Assembly (NCBI GenBank): GCA_017163975.1 | Contig: JAFFSR010000242.1 | Coordinates: forward strand, 3,063,001 to 3,127,000 | DNA from: Anastatus disparis | Taxonomy: Eukaryota; Arthropoda; Insecta; Hymenoptera; Eupelmidae | Direction of reading: 5' to 3' | Length of the DNA: 64,000 nucleotides | The notes under the pieces: model-generated | Seen by the model: the letters and a program-made list of their open reading frames with translations, nothing else | What the model was told of the DNA's origin: nothing | Databases searched by the model: none | Position numbers and translations under genes: made by a program | Part shown: positions 13,601 through 22,369 of the stretch, piece after piece | How the letters are laid out: each line of letters begins with the position of its first letter | How positions within the stretch are numbered: the first letter of the stretch is position 1

Positions 13601-16600
13601 TTTTGAAAAAATGATATTACATTTTCTAAGTAATTTAATTAAAAGTTATTTTTTCTTAAAATCATTTATTTGACATTTTCATTGAATATTTACAATACGT
13701 GTTTATTGAGTTTACAATATTTATTAAAATATTTAATAAAAAATATATAAAACTTTAAAAATATAAATTCAAAACTTAATTTTTTATAGGTTTTATTTAT
13801 AAAAATAAATATAATTCAATTGAGCCCGCTTAAGTTAATAAAGTTGCGACGGTTGGAATAGATATAAAGTAAAATATGCAACAAGATAGTAAAGTCTATC
13901 TTTCCCTCGGGAATTTACGCCTCTCACTACGCTTTGCTACGCTCAGCTTCGTTCCGATCGCAAACTTCTCCTCGGAAAAAATATAAAACTTTACTCCGTA
14001 GTTGCATAATGTTCTATTTCACATTACTGTTAGCTATTTTAATAAAAAGAAAAAGTAAAAGAACAAATTTTTACGATAAACAAAGCCGTATGCTTCATTG
14101 TAAAAAAAATTTTTTATGTTTTAAGCGTGCGAGTTGATGTAACATGTTTCATATAATATAAAATACCTTTTTCTTGTTGTTTATCGTTCTCTTCAAGAGG
14201 TTCTCCCGAAACAGAACCTAAAAAATTCAAATGGGATTATAGCAAATCTATATTTAAATAATTCATTTTTTCACAGTGCAAGTCAAGAGGAACCATTCGC
14301 CGCTTGGTGTTGCTACAGTCAAGGCGGAGAAGAATATAAAGAATATTTTATGTTTTTCTTTCTCCTGACCGTAGTGCAACTAAGAGGCTAATAGTTCCGA
14401 TCGCCTACCTCTTAACGTGAAATTTCTGATCAATAAAATTTACCTTCTTTTTGTTTAAATTTATCATGATCACTCAGTTTTACTGAATCTGAAAAATTGA
14501 AATGAAGTTATAGTAAAAATTTACGTTTCATAAGGAAGAAATTAATCTTTCAACTAAGTTAACGTGAATTGTTCCAAGAGCTAAAATTTACCTTTTTTTT
14601 GTGTTGTTGTAACAGTTTCTGAATTTATAGGCCTTAGATCTAAAAAATAAAGATATCACACATTGTAGAACATCACTTGTAATTATAACTAGCTGAAGTC
14701 TTTCAGGTGTGAGAAACAATTAAGAATATTTGTATGTACTTACAGTACCGACCAATAATTCTAAGCAGGCTAATCAAATTTTTGCTCCAACTATACATTA
14801 TAATTTATAAAAACATCATTTAAAAAATTTAAGAAAGCTTAAAAGAAAGCTTTTAAAAAGTACTTTCAAATGGTCTCCTCATAATTTTTCTAGGACCGAA
14901 ACTGAAGGAGATGTGTACTCCTAAAGTTGGAGCAAAAATTGAATTAGTTTGCCCAGAATTATTGGCCGGTACTGTATGTGTTAAAGTAAAATAATTGTAA
15001 TAGTATTTATTGATCGAGTTATTTACTTTACTTTAATTATTTTTATAAAAAGAAAAAGTAAAAAAACAATTTATGGATATATTGGTGATATTTACTGTCA
15101 TACCAGAAAATATTTGATTTCGTATGAAATTATACGTGATATTGTATCTAAAATTGTATGTAATCTGCACATTTATTTGATGAACATTTTTGTCTTCAAT
15201 TTAATAATGCATTAAAAATTTTAGGTTTTGTAAAAATATGTTAGTTTTACGTAATCATGTATAAAATTTAAAAAATTTTTGACGAGTAAAAATTACGAAT
15301 TCATATAAAATTTTTTACGGTGTAGCGAATCTGTATGCTTCATTATAAAAAAATTTTTTATGTTTTAAGCGTGCGAGTTGATGTAACATATTTCATATAA
15401 TATAAAATACCTTTTTCTTGTTGCTTATCCTTCTCTTTAAGAGGTTCTCCCAAAACAGAACCTAAAAAATTCAAATAGGATTATAGCAAATCTATATTAA
15501 AAAATTCATTTTTTCTGAGTGCAAGTCAAGAGGAACCATTCGCCGCTTGGTGTTGCTACAGTCAAGGCGGAGAAGAATACATACTATATTTTTCACCTAG
15601 GGAAAAAAAGTAAAGAATGTCCCAAATCATATGTAAATTGTCACCCGAGCCGAAGGCGAGGGGGGCAAACACGATTTAAGGCATTCTTTACTTTTTCCCG
15701 TGGTGAAAGTACGATTTTTTTTGACTAGCGAGGCCGAAAATGGAACTTTTGGGATTCAGCACAATGAGCAAAAGTTGCACTTTGCCAGCTAGGCAAAAAA
15801 AAAAGAATATTTTATATTTTTCTTTCTCCTGACCGCATTGCAACAAAGCGGCTAATAGTTCCGATCACCCACCTCTTAACGTGAAATTTCTGATCAATAA
15901 AATTTACCTTCAGTTTGTTTAAATTTAACATGATCATTCAGTTTTATTGAATCTGAATCTGGAAAATTGAAATGAGGTTTTAGTAAAAATATACTTTTAA
16001 TAACGATTTAACTTGTAATTTTAACTAACGGAAGTCTTTCAGATCTGAGAAACAATTAAGTATATTTGTATGTACTTACAGTACCGGCCAATAATTCTAA
16101 GCAGGCTGATCAAATTTTTGCTCCAACTATGCATTATAATTTTATAAAAACGTCATTTAAAAAATTTAAGAAAGCTTAAAAGAAAGCTTTTAAAAAGTAC
16201 TTTCAAATGGCCTCTTCATAATTTTTCTAGGACCGAAACTGAAAGAGATATGCACTATTAAAGTTGAAGCAAAAATTGGATTAGTCTGCTCAGAATTATT
16301 GGCCAGTACTGTATGTGTTAAAGTAAAATAATTGTAATAGTATTTAAAGATCGAGTAATTTACTCAACTTTAATTATTTTTATAAAAAGAAAAAGTAAAA
16401 AAATACAATTTATTGATATATTGGTGATACTTACTGACATATCAGAAAATATTTGATTTCGTATGAAATTATACGTAATATTGTATCTAAAATTGTACGT
16501 AATCTGCACATTTATTTGATGAACATTTTTGTGTTCAATTTAATAATGCATTAAAAATTTTAGGTTTTGTAAAAATATGTTAGTTTTACGTAATCATGTA

Positions 16601-19600
16601 TAAAATTTAAAAAATTTTCGACGAGTTAAAATTACGAATTCATATAAAATTTTTTAAAGTGTAGCGAATCTGTATGCTTCATTATAAAAAATTTTTTATG
16701 TTTTAAGCGTGCGAGTTGATGTAACATATTTCATATAATATAAAATACCTTTTTCTTGTTGCTTATCCTTCTCTTCAAGAGGTTCTCCCAAAACAGAACC
16801 TAAAAAATTCAAATAGGATTATAGCAAATCTATATTAAAAAATTCATTTTTTCTGAGTGCAAGTCAAGAGGAACCATTCGCCGCTTGGTGTTGCTACAGT
16901 CAAGGCGGAGAAGAATACATACTATATTTTTCACCTAGGGAAAAAAAGTAAAGAATGTCCCAAATCATATGTAAATTGTCACCCGAGCCGAAGGCGAGGG
17001 GGGCAAACACGATTTAAGGCATTCTTTACTTTTTCCCGTAGTGAAAGTACGATTTTTTTGACTAGCGAGGCCGAAAATGGAACTTTTGGGATTCAGCACA
17101 ATGAGCAAAAGTTGCACTTTGCCAGCTAGGCAAAAAAAAAAGAATATTTTATATTTTTCTTTCTCCTGACCGCATTGCAACAAAGCGGCTAATAGTTCCG
17201 ATCGCCCACCTCTTAACGTGAAATTTCTGATCAATAAAATTTACCTTCAGTTTGTTTAAATTTAACATGATCATTCAGTTTTATTGAATCTGAATCTGGA
17301 AAATTGAAATGAGGTTTTAGTAAAAATATACTTTTAATAACGATTTAACTTGTAATTTTAACTAACGGAAGTCTTTCAGATCTGAGAAACAATTAAGTAT
17401 ATTTGTATGTACTTACAGTACCGGCCAATAATTCTAAGCAGGCTAATCAAATTTTTGCTCCAACTATACATTATAATTTATAAAAACATCATTTAAAAAA
17501 TTTAAGAAAGCTTAAAAGAAAGCTTTTAAAAAGTACTTTCAAATGGTCTCCTCATAATTTTTCTAGGACCGAAACTGAAGGAGATGTGTACTCCTAAAGT
17601 TGGAGCAAAAATTGAATTAGTTTGCCCAGAATTATTGGCCGGTACTGTATGTGTTAAAGTAAAATAATTGTAATAGTATTTATTGATCGAGTTATTTACT
17701 TTACTTTAATTATTTTTATAAAAAGAAAAAGTAAAAAAAAACAATTTATGGATATATTGGTGATATTTACTGTCATACCAGAAAATATTTGATTTCGTAT
17801 GAAATTATACGTGATATTGTATCTAAAATTGTATGTAATCTGCACATTTATTTGATGAACATTTTTGTCTTCAATTTAATAATGCATTAAAAATTTTAGG
17901 TTTTGTAAAAATATGTTAGTTTTACGTAATCATGTATAAAATTTAAAAAATTTTTGACGAGTAAAAATTACGAATTCATATAAAATTTTTTACGGTGTAG
18001 CGAATCTGTATGCTTCATTATAAAAAAATTTTTTATGTTTTAAGCGTGCGAGTTGATGTAACATATTTCATATAATATAAAATACCTTTTTCTTGTTGCT
18101 TATCCTTCTCTTTAAGAGGTTCTTCCAAAACAGAACCTAAAAAATTCAAATAGGATTATGGCAAACCTATATTAAAAAATTCATTTTTTCTCAGTGCAAG
18201 TCAAGAGGAACCATTCACCGTTTGGTGTTGCTACAGTCAAAGCGGAGAAGAATATAAAGAATATTTTATATTTTTCTTCCTCCTGACTGCAGTGCAACTA
18301 AGAGGCTAATAATTCCGATCGCACAATAAGAAATGAAAAATATTTATTTTTCATTTCTCATTGTATTTTAATTTTAGAGTATTTTTAAAATTAATAATAA
18401 TTTGTTTTTTCATGTTTCTTATATTTCACGAAAACTATTAGATAAATTAGCGCTAACATTTACATGCAAGTTATTCGCTATCCTCTGAAGAAAACAAGCT
18501 CTGGAAAACTTATTTATTCCTACCTCGACAGAAAGGGCCACCTTATTAACTCGAAAAGCGGGTTGAAAGAAAGCAATTTCTAATTTATAAAATTGAATGT
18601 ATTTTAATTTTTTTTATTAAATATTAATATTAGACCATTGTTGAGGTAGGAATAAAGTCCATTATGTAACTAGGGAGTATAGTCTAATTTACATAATGTA
18701 CTATTCTCTTCCTGGTAGAAATGTGAGCATTAAAAATGGTGTGTATAAAAATTTGAGGTTATTAGTAATAAAAATGCCAAATAAATGGCCAATAAATGTT
18801 AAAAAAAGCGTTTCCATTTCTACTGGCCAAAAAATGTTAAAAAAAACGTTTCAATTTCCACCAGGGTTTTTTTCTCTTTTTATTCTTGTTTTTTTTTTCT
18901 CTCCAAGAGGTTCTCCCGAATCTTAATCTAAATAATAGAAACGGGATTATAGCAAATCTATATATAAAAAATGCATTTTTTACAGAGCAAGTCGAGGGGC
19001 TATTCACTATAAGAAATCATTGACCACCTTCAGATGAAATCATTTGAAATTATTATTGAAATCATTTGAAATCATTGAAATCATTTTAAATCATGGAAAT
19101 ATTTTATTAAATTTTATGTGCACAATATGATTACCGAAATCAAAACTATTCAAATTGAAATCATTGAAATCATTTAAAATCATTGAAATCAATGAATATT
19201 TTTGTATTTAGTTTACAATTTAAAATATTACCAGAAATATAATACTAAATATTATTTAAATACCAGATTAATATGAGCTGCTCTGATAAATAAAATAATT
19301 TTTGATTTTTGGGGAATAGTATCGATATACAATATATAAATAGTTATAAGAATTTTTTTCTGGAATTGAAAAAAAATGAATGATTTTAATCATAAGCAAA
19401 ACGTATCGCACAAAAAATTTATATGTGAAAGATAATTTATATCAAAATAAATAAAAAAGAATATATGTGAAAAATGAAAAAAAGTAATACTAAGAAAAAA
19501 TTTAAATAAGATCTATAAATAAGTAAATAAGCATTATTTACTTATGTTTGAATTTCTCTCTTTGTATCTGTCACACACGGCTAATAAGTTTTTCGATCAT

Positions 19601-21367
19601 AGCTCTTATAATGGTCAATTTTTAAACTAACTTTGTGTTTAAAATTACAGAGAGTAAGAGACTCCGAGTTGCAAAAATATAAAAATATCAGTAAACTAAA
19701 TACTACAACGGAAATAGCTTATAACAAAAAATGCTCCGAAATTCACATTGGCGAATGGTGTCTCTTTAGAAGATTAAATAGAAAAAAATGGATATTTAAA
19801 AGAGCCAGCGAATAAAAGTTTGGAATACTCAGCTTCCTATGCATGTGTCAAGAATAACACTAAATATATAGGAGTTTTATGTCATTGGTATGAACCAGAC
19901 AATAAAACTAAAAACTTCTCATTAGTCCCCATGGAAAAGCATGGATACATAAATATTGAAAATTATGTATCGACTATATCAACATCTACAACAACTGAAA
20001 GTGGGATTGTAGTTAATGATGAGCTGTATAAAAAAATTAAGAATTTTTTTGAATAAATAAATGTAAAATTTAGTTATTTTTAATTGAATTTTTTAAAATA
20101 TAGGTATTATTTTAATTTTTATATGATTTAATAATGACGATTTAGGGATGATTATAATTTAAAGTAAGCTTAACCTTCATAAATATTAATTTTAATTATC
20201 TTGGAATGATTTCGGAATTATTTGAAATCATAAAAAATTTGCTTGAAATCATTTGAAATCATTTGAAATCACTGCCTACCATAGGCTGTTTTGAAAATGT
20301 TTGAAATTACAAGTATAAAAATATATTTCTGAAATCATTTTGAAATCATTTGAAATCATTTTGAAATCATTTGAAACCATATGAAATCTGTAATCATTTT
20401 GACACTTCTTTTTAAGCGAATAGCCCCTCGGAGCAAGTTATGAGGAACCATTCGCCGCTTGGTGTTGCTTTAGTCAGGTTGGAGAAAAATATAAAGAATA
20501 CACTGAAAAAAATATAATTTAGGAGTAAAAGGAAATATCTATTTGATTCTTAGTTCTTGAATGAAATAGAAATTTAGTTGTACTTAATGACCATAGCGGC
20601 GAATAGTTTCGACTGATCGTCTCTTAACGTGAAATTTTCCATCAATTAAAATTTACCTTCTTTTTGTTCTGATTTAATTGTATTATTTTTTTTTTCTGAC
20701 TCTGAATCTGAAAAATATAAATTTTGTTTTAACGAATATATAAACCGAGTTAAAATAAGGTATAAAAAAATAAAGTTAATAAAAAAAGGTATTTTGCATA
20801 CGTACTTATTATTTTTTTCTTAAACATAGTTTTGTTATTTTTCAAATACTTTTTTAATTGCTCTACTGTTCTCTGAAATAAGCAAACGTTAGTATATTAT
20901 ACTAATGTAATAATTACAATAAATTATGTGCAATTTTTAAAAATGTATACTAATGTACACTATATAGGTTTAATGTATATTCTGTAGATCGATGTAATAT
21001 ATGTTAATATATAATGTACAGCGACTCATATGTAAATTACAACGACTTATATGTATTTTTTCTATATTGATAGCTATTTAACCTTCGATTAAAGAGTTTA
21101 AAAAGCTTAAATAAAAAAAAAATTACCCCTGTATATTATTGATAATAGAAAAATATTGTCAATTATGTTTAAAAATACTTACATATCTTTCTTCATCAAT
21201 CTTTTCATTGAATTGTTCGTGAACAATTTTCCACGCCTCGTTTTTCTCCGATATTGCTGCATTAGAACGATTCGTTGATAAAATTATGTATAAAAATGGG
21301 CGAATTATTTTCATAAATAATTTTTTTTCATCATTTAAAAACAAATTTTTCCTGATAACTGAGCCAT
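10477..21367 (-). CDS. MYB/SANT-like protein gene with tandemly amplified micro-exons
   Basis: This is my reading of a spliced minus-strand gene; no transcript evidence is available. Exons in order of transcription: 21,344(or 21,367)-21,183 and 20,872-20,806 (MYB/SANT-like DNA-binding domain, tryptophan in NEAWK, then RTVEQLKKYLKN), then micro-exons 20,707-20,657, 18,136-18,086, 17,295-17,245, 16,799-16,749, 15,958-15,908, 15,461-15,411, 14,639-14,592, 14,488-14,444, 14,217-14,167, 13,209-13,156, and the last exon 10,634-10,477. Each is bounded by AG and GT. The second exon ends in phase 1, and every later exon starts and, except the last, ends in phase 1, so any number can be spliced in frame. 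Related insect proteins have this N-terminal domain, a low-complexity linker and a C-terminal helix, and are often derived from transposon DNA-binding proteins. Its targets are unknown. The first exon has a one-base conflict between the nearest ATG (21,367) and the domain frame. Confidence 0.6.
10851..11036. repeat. Dispersed 186-bp repeat, copy 1
   Basis: Begins TGTTATTATACTCGCGCGAC and ends GAGTACCCAGTAT, with a near-identical copy at 12,344-12,530. A more decayed relative seems to lie at 11,270-11,390 (shared CACACAAATTATAAATC). No coding content. Confidence 0.9.
11763..11886. repeat. Foldback element (ATGCAAC-end family)
   Basis: TATTATGCAACACGTGTGCA and the inverted right end (ACTAGTTGCATAATA) define it. 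The inner arm pairs GACGCC...GGCGTC around TTTGCAACGCTCA. Same family as 10,282-10,395. Confidence 0.8.
12344..12530. repeat. Dispersed 187-bp repeat, copy 2
   Basis: Second copy of 10,851-11,036. It stops exactly where a tRNA-derived SINE begins at 12,531. Confidence 0.9.
12531..12722 (+). repeat. tRNA-derived SINE, copy A
   Basis: The head has an A-box-like GTGGAGTAGTGGCTAAAGGC and a B-box-like GGAATCGATTCTCC. The body ends GGGCAAGTAATGCCCG before an A/T-rich tail. The same head, body (CTGGTCGCTATTTT...GTGTT) and tail recur at 55,897-56,085, which makes it a dispersed family and not a lone tRNA. Confidence 0.85.
13156..13209 (-). CDS. Micro-exon, 54 nt, phase 1-1
   Basis: Bounded by ATTATTTAG before and GTAAAT after on the minus strand. 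It encodes EPKPVISEITVGASKRKN and is basic at its end. It is the last micro-exon recognised before the terminal exon. Confidence 0.6.
13875..14008. repeat. Foldback element (ATGCAAC-end family)
   Basis: TATGCAACAAGATAGTAAAG pairs with CTTTACTCCGTAGTTGCATA, and inner CCCTCGGG pairs with CCTCGG. It lies in an intron of the minus-strand gene. Confidence 0.8.
14167..14217 (-). CDS. Micro-exon type alpha, 51 nt (unit 1)
   Basis: Minus-strand exon between TTTTTTAG and GTATTTTA, phase 1-1, encoding SVSGEPLEENDKQQEK. The residues are acidic and lysine-rich with a possible phosphorylation serine. Three further copies occur at 15,411, 16,749 and 18,086. Confidence 0.6.
14444..14488 (-). CDS. Micro-exon type beta, 45 nt (unit 1)
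   Basis: Minus-strand exon between TTTTTCAG and GTAAATTT, phase 1-1, encoding DSVKLSDHDKFKQKE. The copies in units 2 and 3 are 51 nt because ATTCAG is doubled at the acceptor. Confidence 0.6.
14592..14639 (-). CDS. Micro-exon, 48 nt (unit 1 only)
   Basis: Minus-strand exon between TTTTTTAG and GTAAATTT, phase 1-1, encoding DLRPINSETVTTTQKK. The corresponding stretch has been deleted from units 2 and 3. Confidence 0.55.
14740..14976. mobile_element. Tc1/mariner-type MITE, copy 1
   Basis: TA duplication, ends CAGTACCGACCAATAATTCT and its complement, about 50-bp inverted ends and no coding content. The ends and the TA target resemble Tc1/mariner non-autonomous elements. Duplicates at 16,077 and 17,414 come from the surrounding tandem duplication, not from new insertions. 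Confidence 0.8.
15411..15461 (-). CDS. Micro-exon type alpha (unit 2)
   Basis: Phase 1-1, 51 nt, intact splice dinucleotides, encodes SVLGEPLKEKDKQQEK. It differs from the unit 1 copy by a few substitutions and has no stop codon. Confidence 0.6.
15578..15712. repeat. Foldback element with GAGCCGAAGGCGAGG apex, copy in unit 2
   Basis: Ends TTTCACCTAGGG and CCCGTGGTGAAA are inverted, the inner arms GTAAAGAATG/CATTCTTTAC pair, and the apex is TCACCCGAGCCGAAGGCGAG. A relative lies at 58,279-58,391. It produces spurious short ORFs on both strands. Confidence 0.8.
15908..15958 (-). CDS. Micro-exon type beta (unit 2)
   Basis: 51 nt in phase 1-1, encoding DSDSIKLNDHVKFKQTE. A doubled ATTCAG at the acceptor offers two AG choices 6 nt apart, both in frame (51 or 45 nt). 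Confidence 0.6.
16077..16313. mobile_element. Tc1/mariner-type MITE, copy 2
   Basis: Same TA-flanked CAGTACCGGCC element as 14,740-14,976, carried in unit 2 with a few private substitutions. Confidence 0.8.
16749..16799 (-). CDS. Micro-exon type alpha (unit 3)
   Basis: 51 nt, phase 1-1, encodes SVLGEPLEEKDKQQEK, with intact splice dinucleotides. Confidence 0.6.
16917..17050. repeat. Foldback element, copy in unit 3
   Basis: Near-identical to 15,578-15,712 at the same place in the unit, so it was present before units 2 and 3 separated. Confidence 0.8.
17245..17295 (-). CDS. Micro-exon type beta (unit 3)
   Basis: 51 nt, phase 1-1, same product as the unit 2 copy (DSDSIKLNDHVKFKQTE), with the same doubled ATTCAG acceptor. 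Confidence 0.6.
17414..17649. mobile_element. Tc1/mariner-type MITE, copy 3
   Basis: Same element as 14,740-14,976 and closer to that copy than to the one in unit 2, which suggests exchange or unequal crossover between units. Confidence 0.8.
18086..18136 (-). CDS. Micro-exon type alpha (partial unit 4)
   Basis: 51 nt, phase 1-1, encodes SVLEEPLKEKDKQQEK. Only the first 330 bp of the unit are present before unrelated DNA begins. Confidence 0.55.
18325..18362. repeat. 17-bp-arm hairpin
   Basis: AATAAGAAATGAAAAAT and ATTTTTCATTTCTCATT are inverted with one mismatch. It sits exactly where the tandem unit homology ends, so it may mark the breakpoint. Confidence 0.8.
18896..18932 (-). pseudogene. 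Decayed type alpha micro-exon
   Basis: The words AAGAGGTTCTCCCGAA and the downstream intron words (GGGATTATAGCAAATCTATAT) match the tandem unit. The exon frame carries a stop right after the acceptor and the donor is replaced by T-rich sequence. It is a dead older copy of the alpha exon. Confidence 0.5.
18993..20430. mobile_element. 1,438-bp DNA transposon with 8-bp target duplication
   Basis: Flanked by GAGCAAGT on both sides (18,985-18,992 and 20,431-20,438). Ends are CGAGGGGCTATTC and its exact inverse. Subterminal regions on both sides carry GAAATCATTT repeats. An 8-bp duplication is typical of hAT, P, Merlin and some other superfamilies; I cannot choose among them. It lies within an intron of the minus-strand gene, interrupting a unit-like intron sequence (the flanking words occur joined in the tandem units). 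Confidence 0.9.
19651..20056 (+). pseudogene. Transposon-borne ORF remnant, C-terminal part
   Basis: A 3' splice site (GTTTAAAATTACAG) is followed by a frame to 19,815 containing HIGEWCLFRRLNRKKW. The next frame (19,820-20,056) continues with KYIGVLCHWYEPDN and HGYINIENYVSTI and ends at TAA. The two halves read like one protein broken by a frame change near 19,812. I have a vague memory of similar WCLF...LC-WYE domains in insect transposon proteins but cannot name the family. No catalytic DDE core was seen, so the element is probably non-autonomous. Confidence 0.4.
20657..20707 (-). CDS. Micro-exon type beta, most 5' copy
   Basis: 51 nt, phase 1-1, encodes DSESEKKNNTIKSEQKE, between TTTTTCAG and GTAAATTT. 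It diverges from the beta exons of the tandem array, so it is the oldest member of that series. Confidence 0.55.
20806..20872 (-). CDS. Exon 2, second half of the MYB/SANT-like domain
   Basis: 67 nt between TTATTTCAG and GTACGT. It enters in phase 0 and leaves in phase 1. RTVEQLKKYLKNNKTMFKK matches the third-helix region of insect MYB/SANT-like domains (usual form RT.EQLKK...N.K). The phase fits both the exon before it and the micro-exons after it. Confidence 0.65.
21183..21344 (-). CDS. Exon 1, first half of the MYB/SANT-like domain
   Basis: The frame contains DEKKLFMKIIRPFL and SEKNEAWKIVHEQFNE, the first two helices of the domain with the conserved tryptophan, and ends at a strong donor (ATAT then GTAAGTATT). 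An ATG at 21,367 opens MAQLSGK but is one base out of phase with the domain. Either an A was lost from the A-run just after it, or an upstream exon supplies the start. Confidence 0.6.
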
Positions 21368-21456
21368 TATTATAAGTTAACCCTTTTGAGACGATTTAAA
21401 TGAGAAACTGGATATTATGTCAATTCATAATATGCGGATATATTCATACTATTTAT

Positions 21457-21461
<5 letters not shown>

Positions 21462-21490
<29 letters not shown>
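21462..21490. repeat. (TA)n microsatellite
   Basis: About 14 TA units. Confidence 0.95.
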
Positions 21491-21492
<2 letters not shown>

Positions 21493-22296
21493 TTTACAAT
21501 TATTAAAGAATAAATTTAAATAAATTTAATGATAAAGCAATCATATTGCATAAAAAAGATTACTAAGGTAAAAAAATCTAAATAATTTTTATTATAAAAA
21601 ATTTTAAATTATTCAAAACTTTATGTTTTTATTTATTTATTTATTACAGAAGAAGTTTTAAGAATTACTTATAATATAGAGTCAATTAAAACTGGAATTA
21701 AACTTGCCCTAAGATAAAAAACCAGGAATAATAAGGTAAATTTAAAAAAAAAAAAAACATTTTCGTAAATTCCCCATCATTTCTAAATGATTGATCGTAA
21801 TAAAACCTATAATATTGCATTTGAAAATTATTTGAAGCTTAAAAATGAGACGTTATCATATCTAAAAATATTAATTTAGTGAAACACAGTAATGATTTGC
21901 GCTTAGAGTGCTCATACAGGCTATAATAACAATTGATTAAATATACCTTATTTATAATAACTAATTATCCAATAATTATTAATTAACCAATATTCATAAT
22001 ATTTCAAAGTATCTCAGATTAAAAAAAAAAAGCATCAACTGGTCGAATAGTTTTTAAGATACAGTAATTTTTTTCGTTTTTCTTTTCAATACGTTGCGGG
22101 TTCAATTTTCTGACATGCCTAACAGTGGCATCCCCTTTATGCCATCCGGTTTACTGGATTTTTGTATGCTACTTTATAATGTGATTTTATATATTAGAGC
22201 TGCACTAAATATCTTATCATAGATTTTTTAAATATAAATGTCACGTATTTTATTTCATTATTAAGCGACTAATATAATTAAATTATAAAAAAGGCG
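21491..22296. other. AT-rich spacer, no gene seen
   Basis: No coding frame. At 22,094-22,112 a GCGGGTTCAATTTTC word resembles a degenerate B box with no partner A box. Confidence 0.5.
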
Positions 22297-22369
22297 ATAA
22301 AGTTTCCGTGCGTGTATCGAACCCCGGACCTCTTGCACGACAGACAAGCGCTCAGCCGTTGCCAGTCAA
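22297..22369 (-). repeat. tRNA-derived sequence split from its 5' flank by the giant element
   Basis: On the minus strand an A-box-like TGGCAACGGCTGAGCGC is followed by a 5-bp stem with loop CTGTCGT (anticodon position GTC) and a B-box-like GGGGTTCGATAC. The T stem pairs poorly, so this is a SINE head or tRNA relic. The giant LTR element is inserted just upstream of its A box (target GTCAA). Confidence 0.6.
22365..22369. other. Target site duplication, left (GTCAA)
   Basis: GTCAA immediately before the 5' LTR equals GTCAA immediately after the 3' LTR (54,410-54,414), which shows that the whole 32-kb unit inserted as one piece. Confidence 0.95.

Larger units (their letters stand above)
14087..18330. 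repeat. Tandem array of 1.24-1.34-kb units containing exons
   Basis: The same segment occurs three times in full and once in part. The anchor ACCTTTTTCTTG falls at 14,165, 15,409, 16,747 and 18,084 (steps 1,244, 1,338, 1,337). Units 2 and 3 share a foldback insertion (15,578-15,712 and 16,917-17,050) that unit 1 lacks. Unit 1 keeps an exon (14,592-14,639) missing from units 2 and 3. Units 2 and 3 are nearly identical, so they are the most recent duplicates. Confidence 0.95.

Noticed and set aside
15519..17234. Frames of 69-90 codons in tandem units 2 and 3
   Set aside because: They run through a foldback element and reappear only because the unit is duplicated; the supported exons are on the minus strand elsewhere in the unit.
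21462..21490. TA tract as a transposon target or promoter
   Set aside because: Simple microsatellite with no flanking support.
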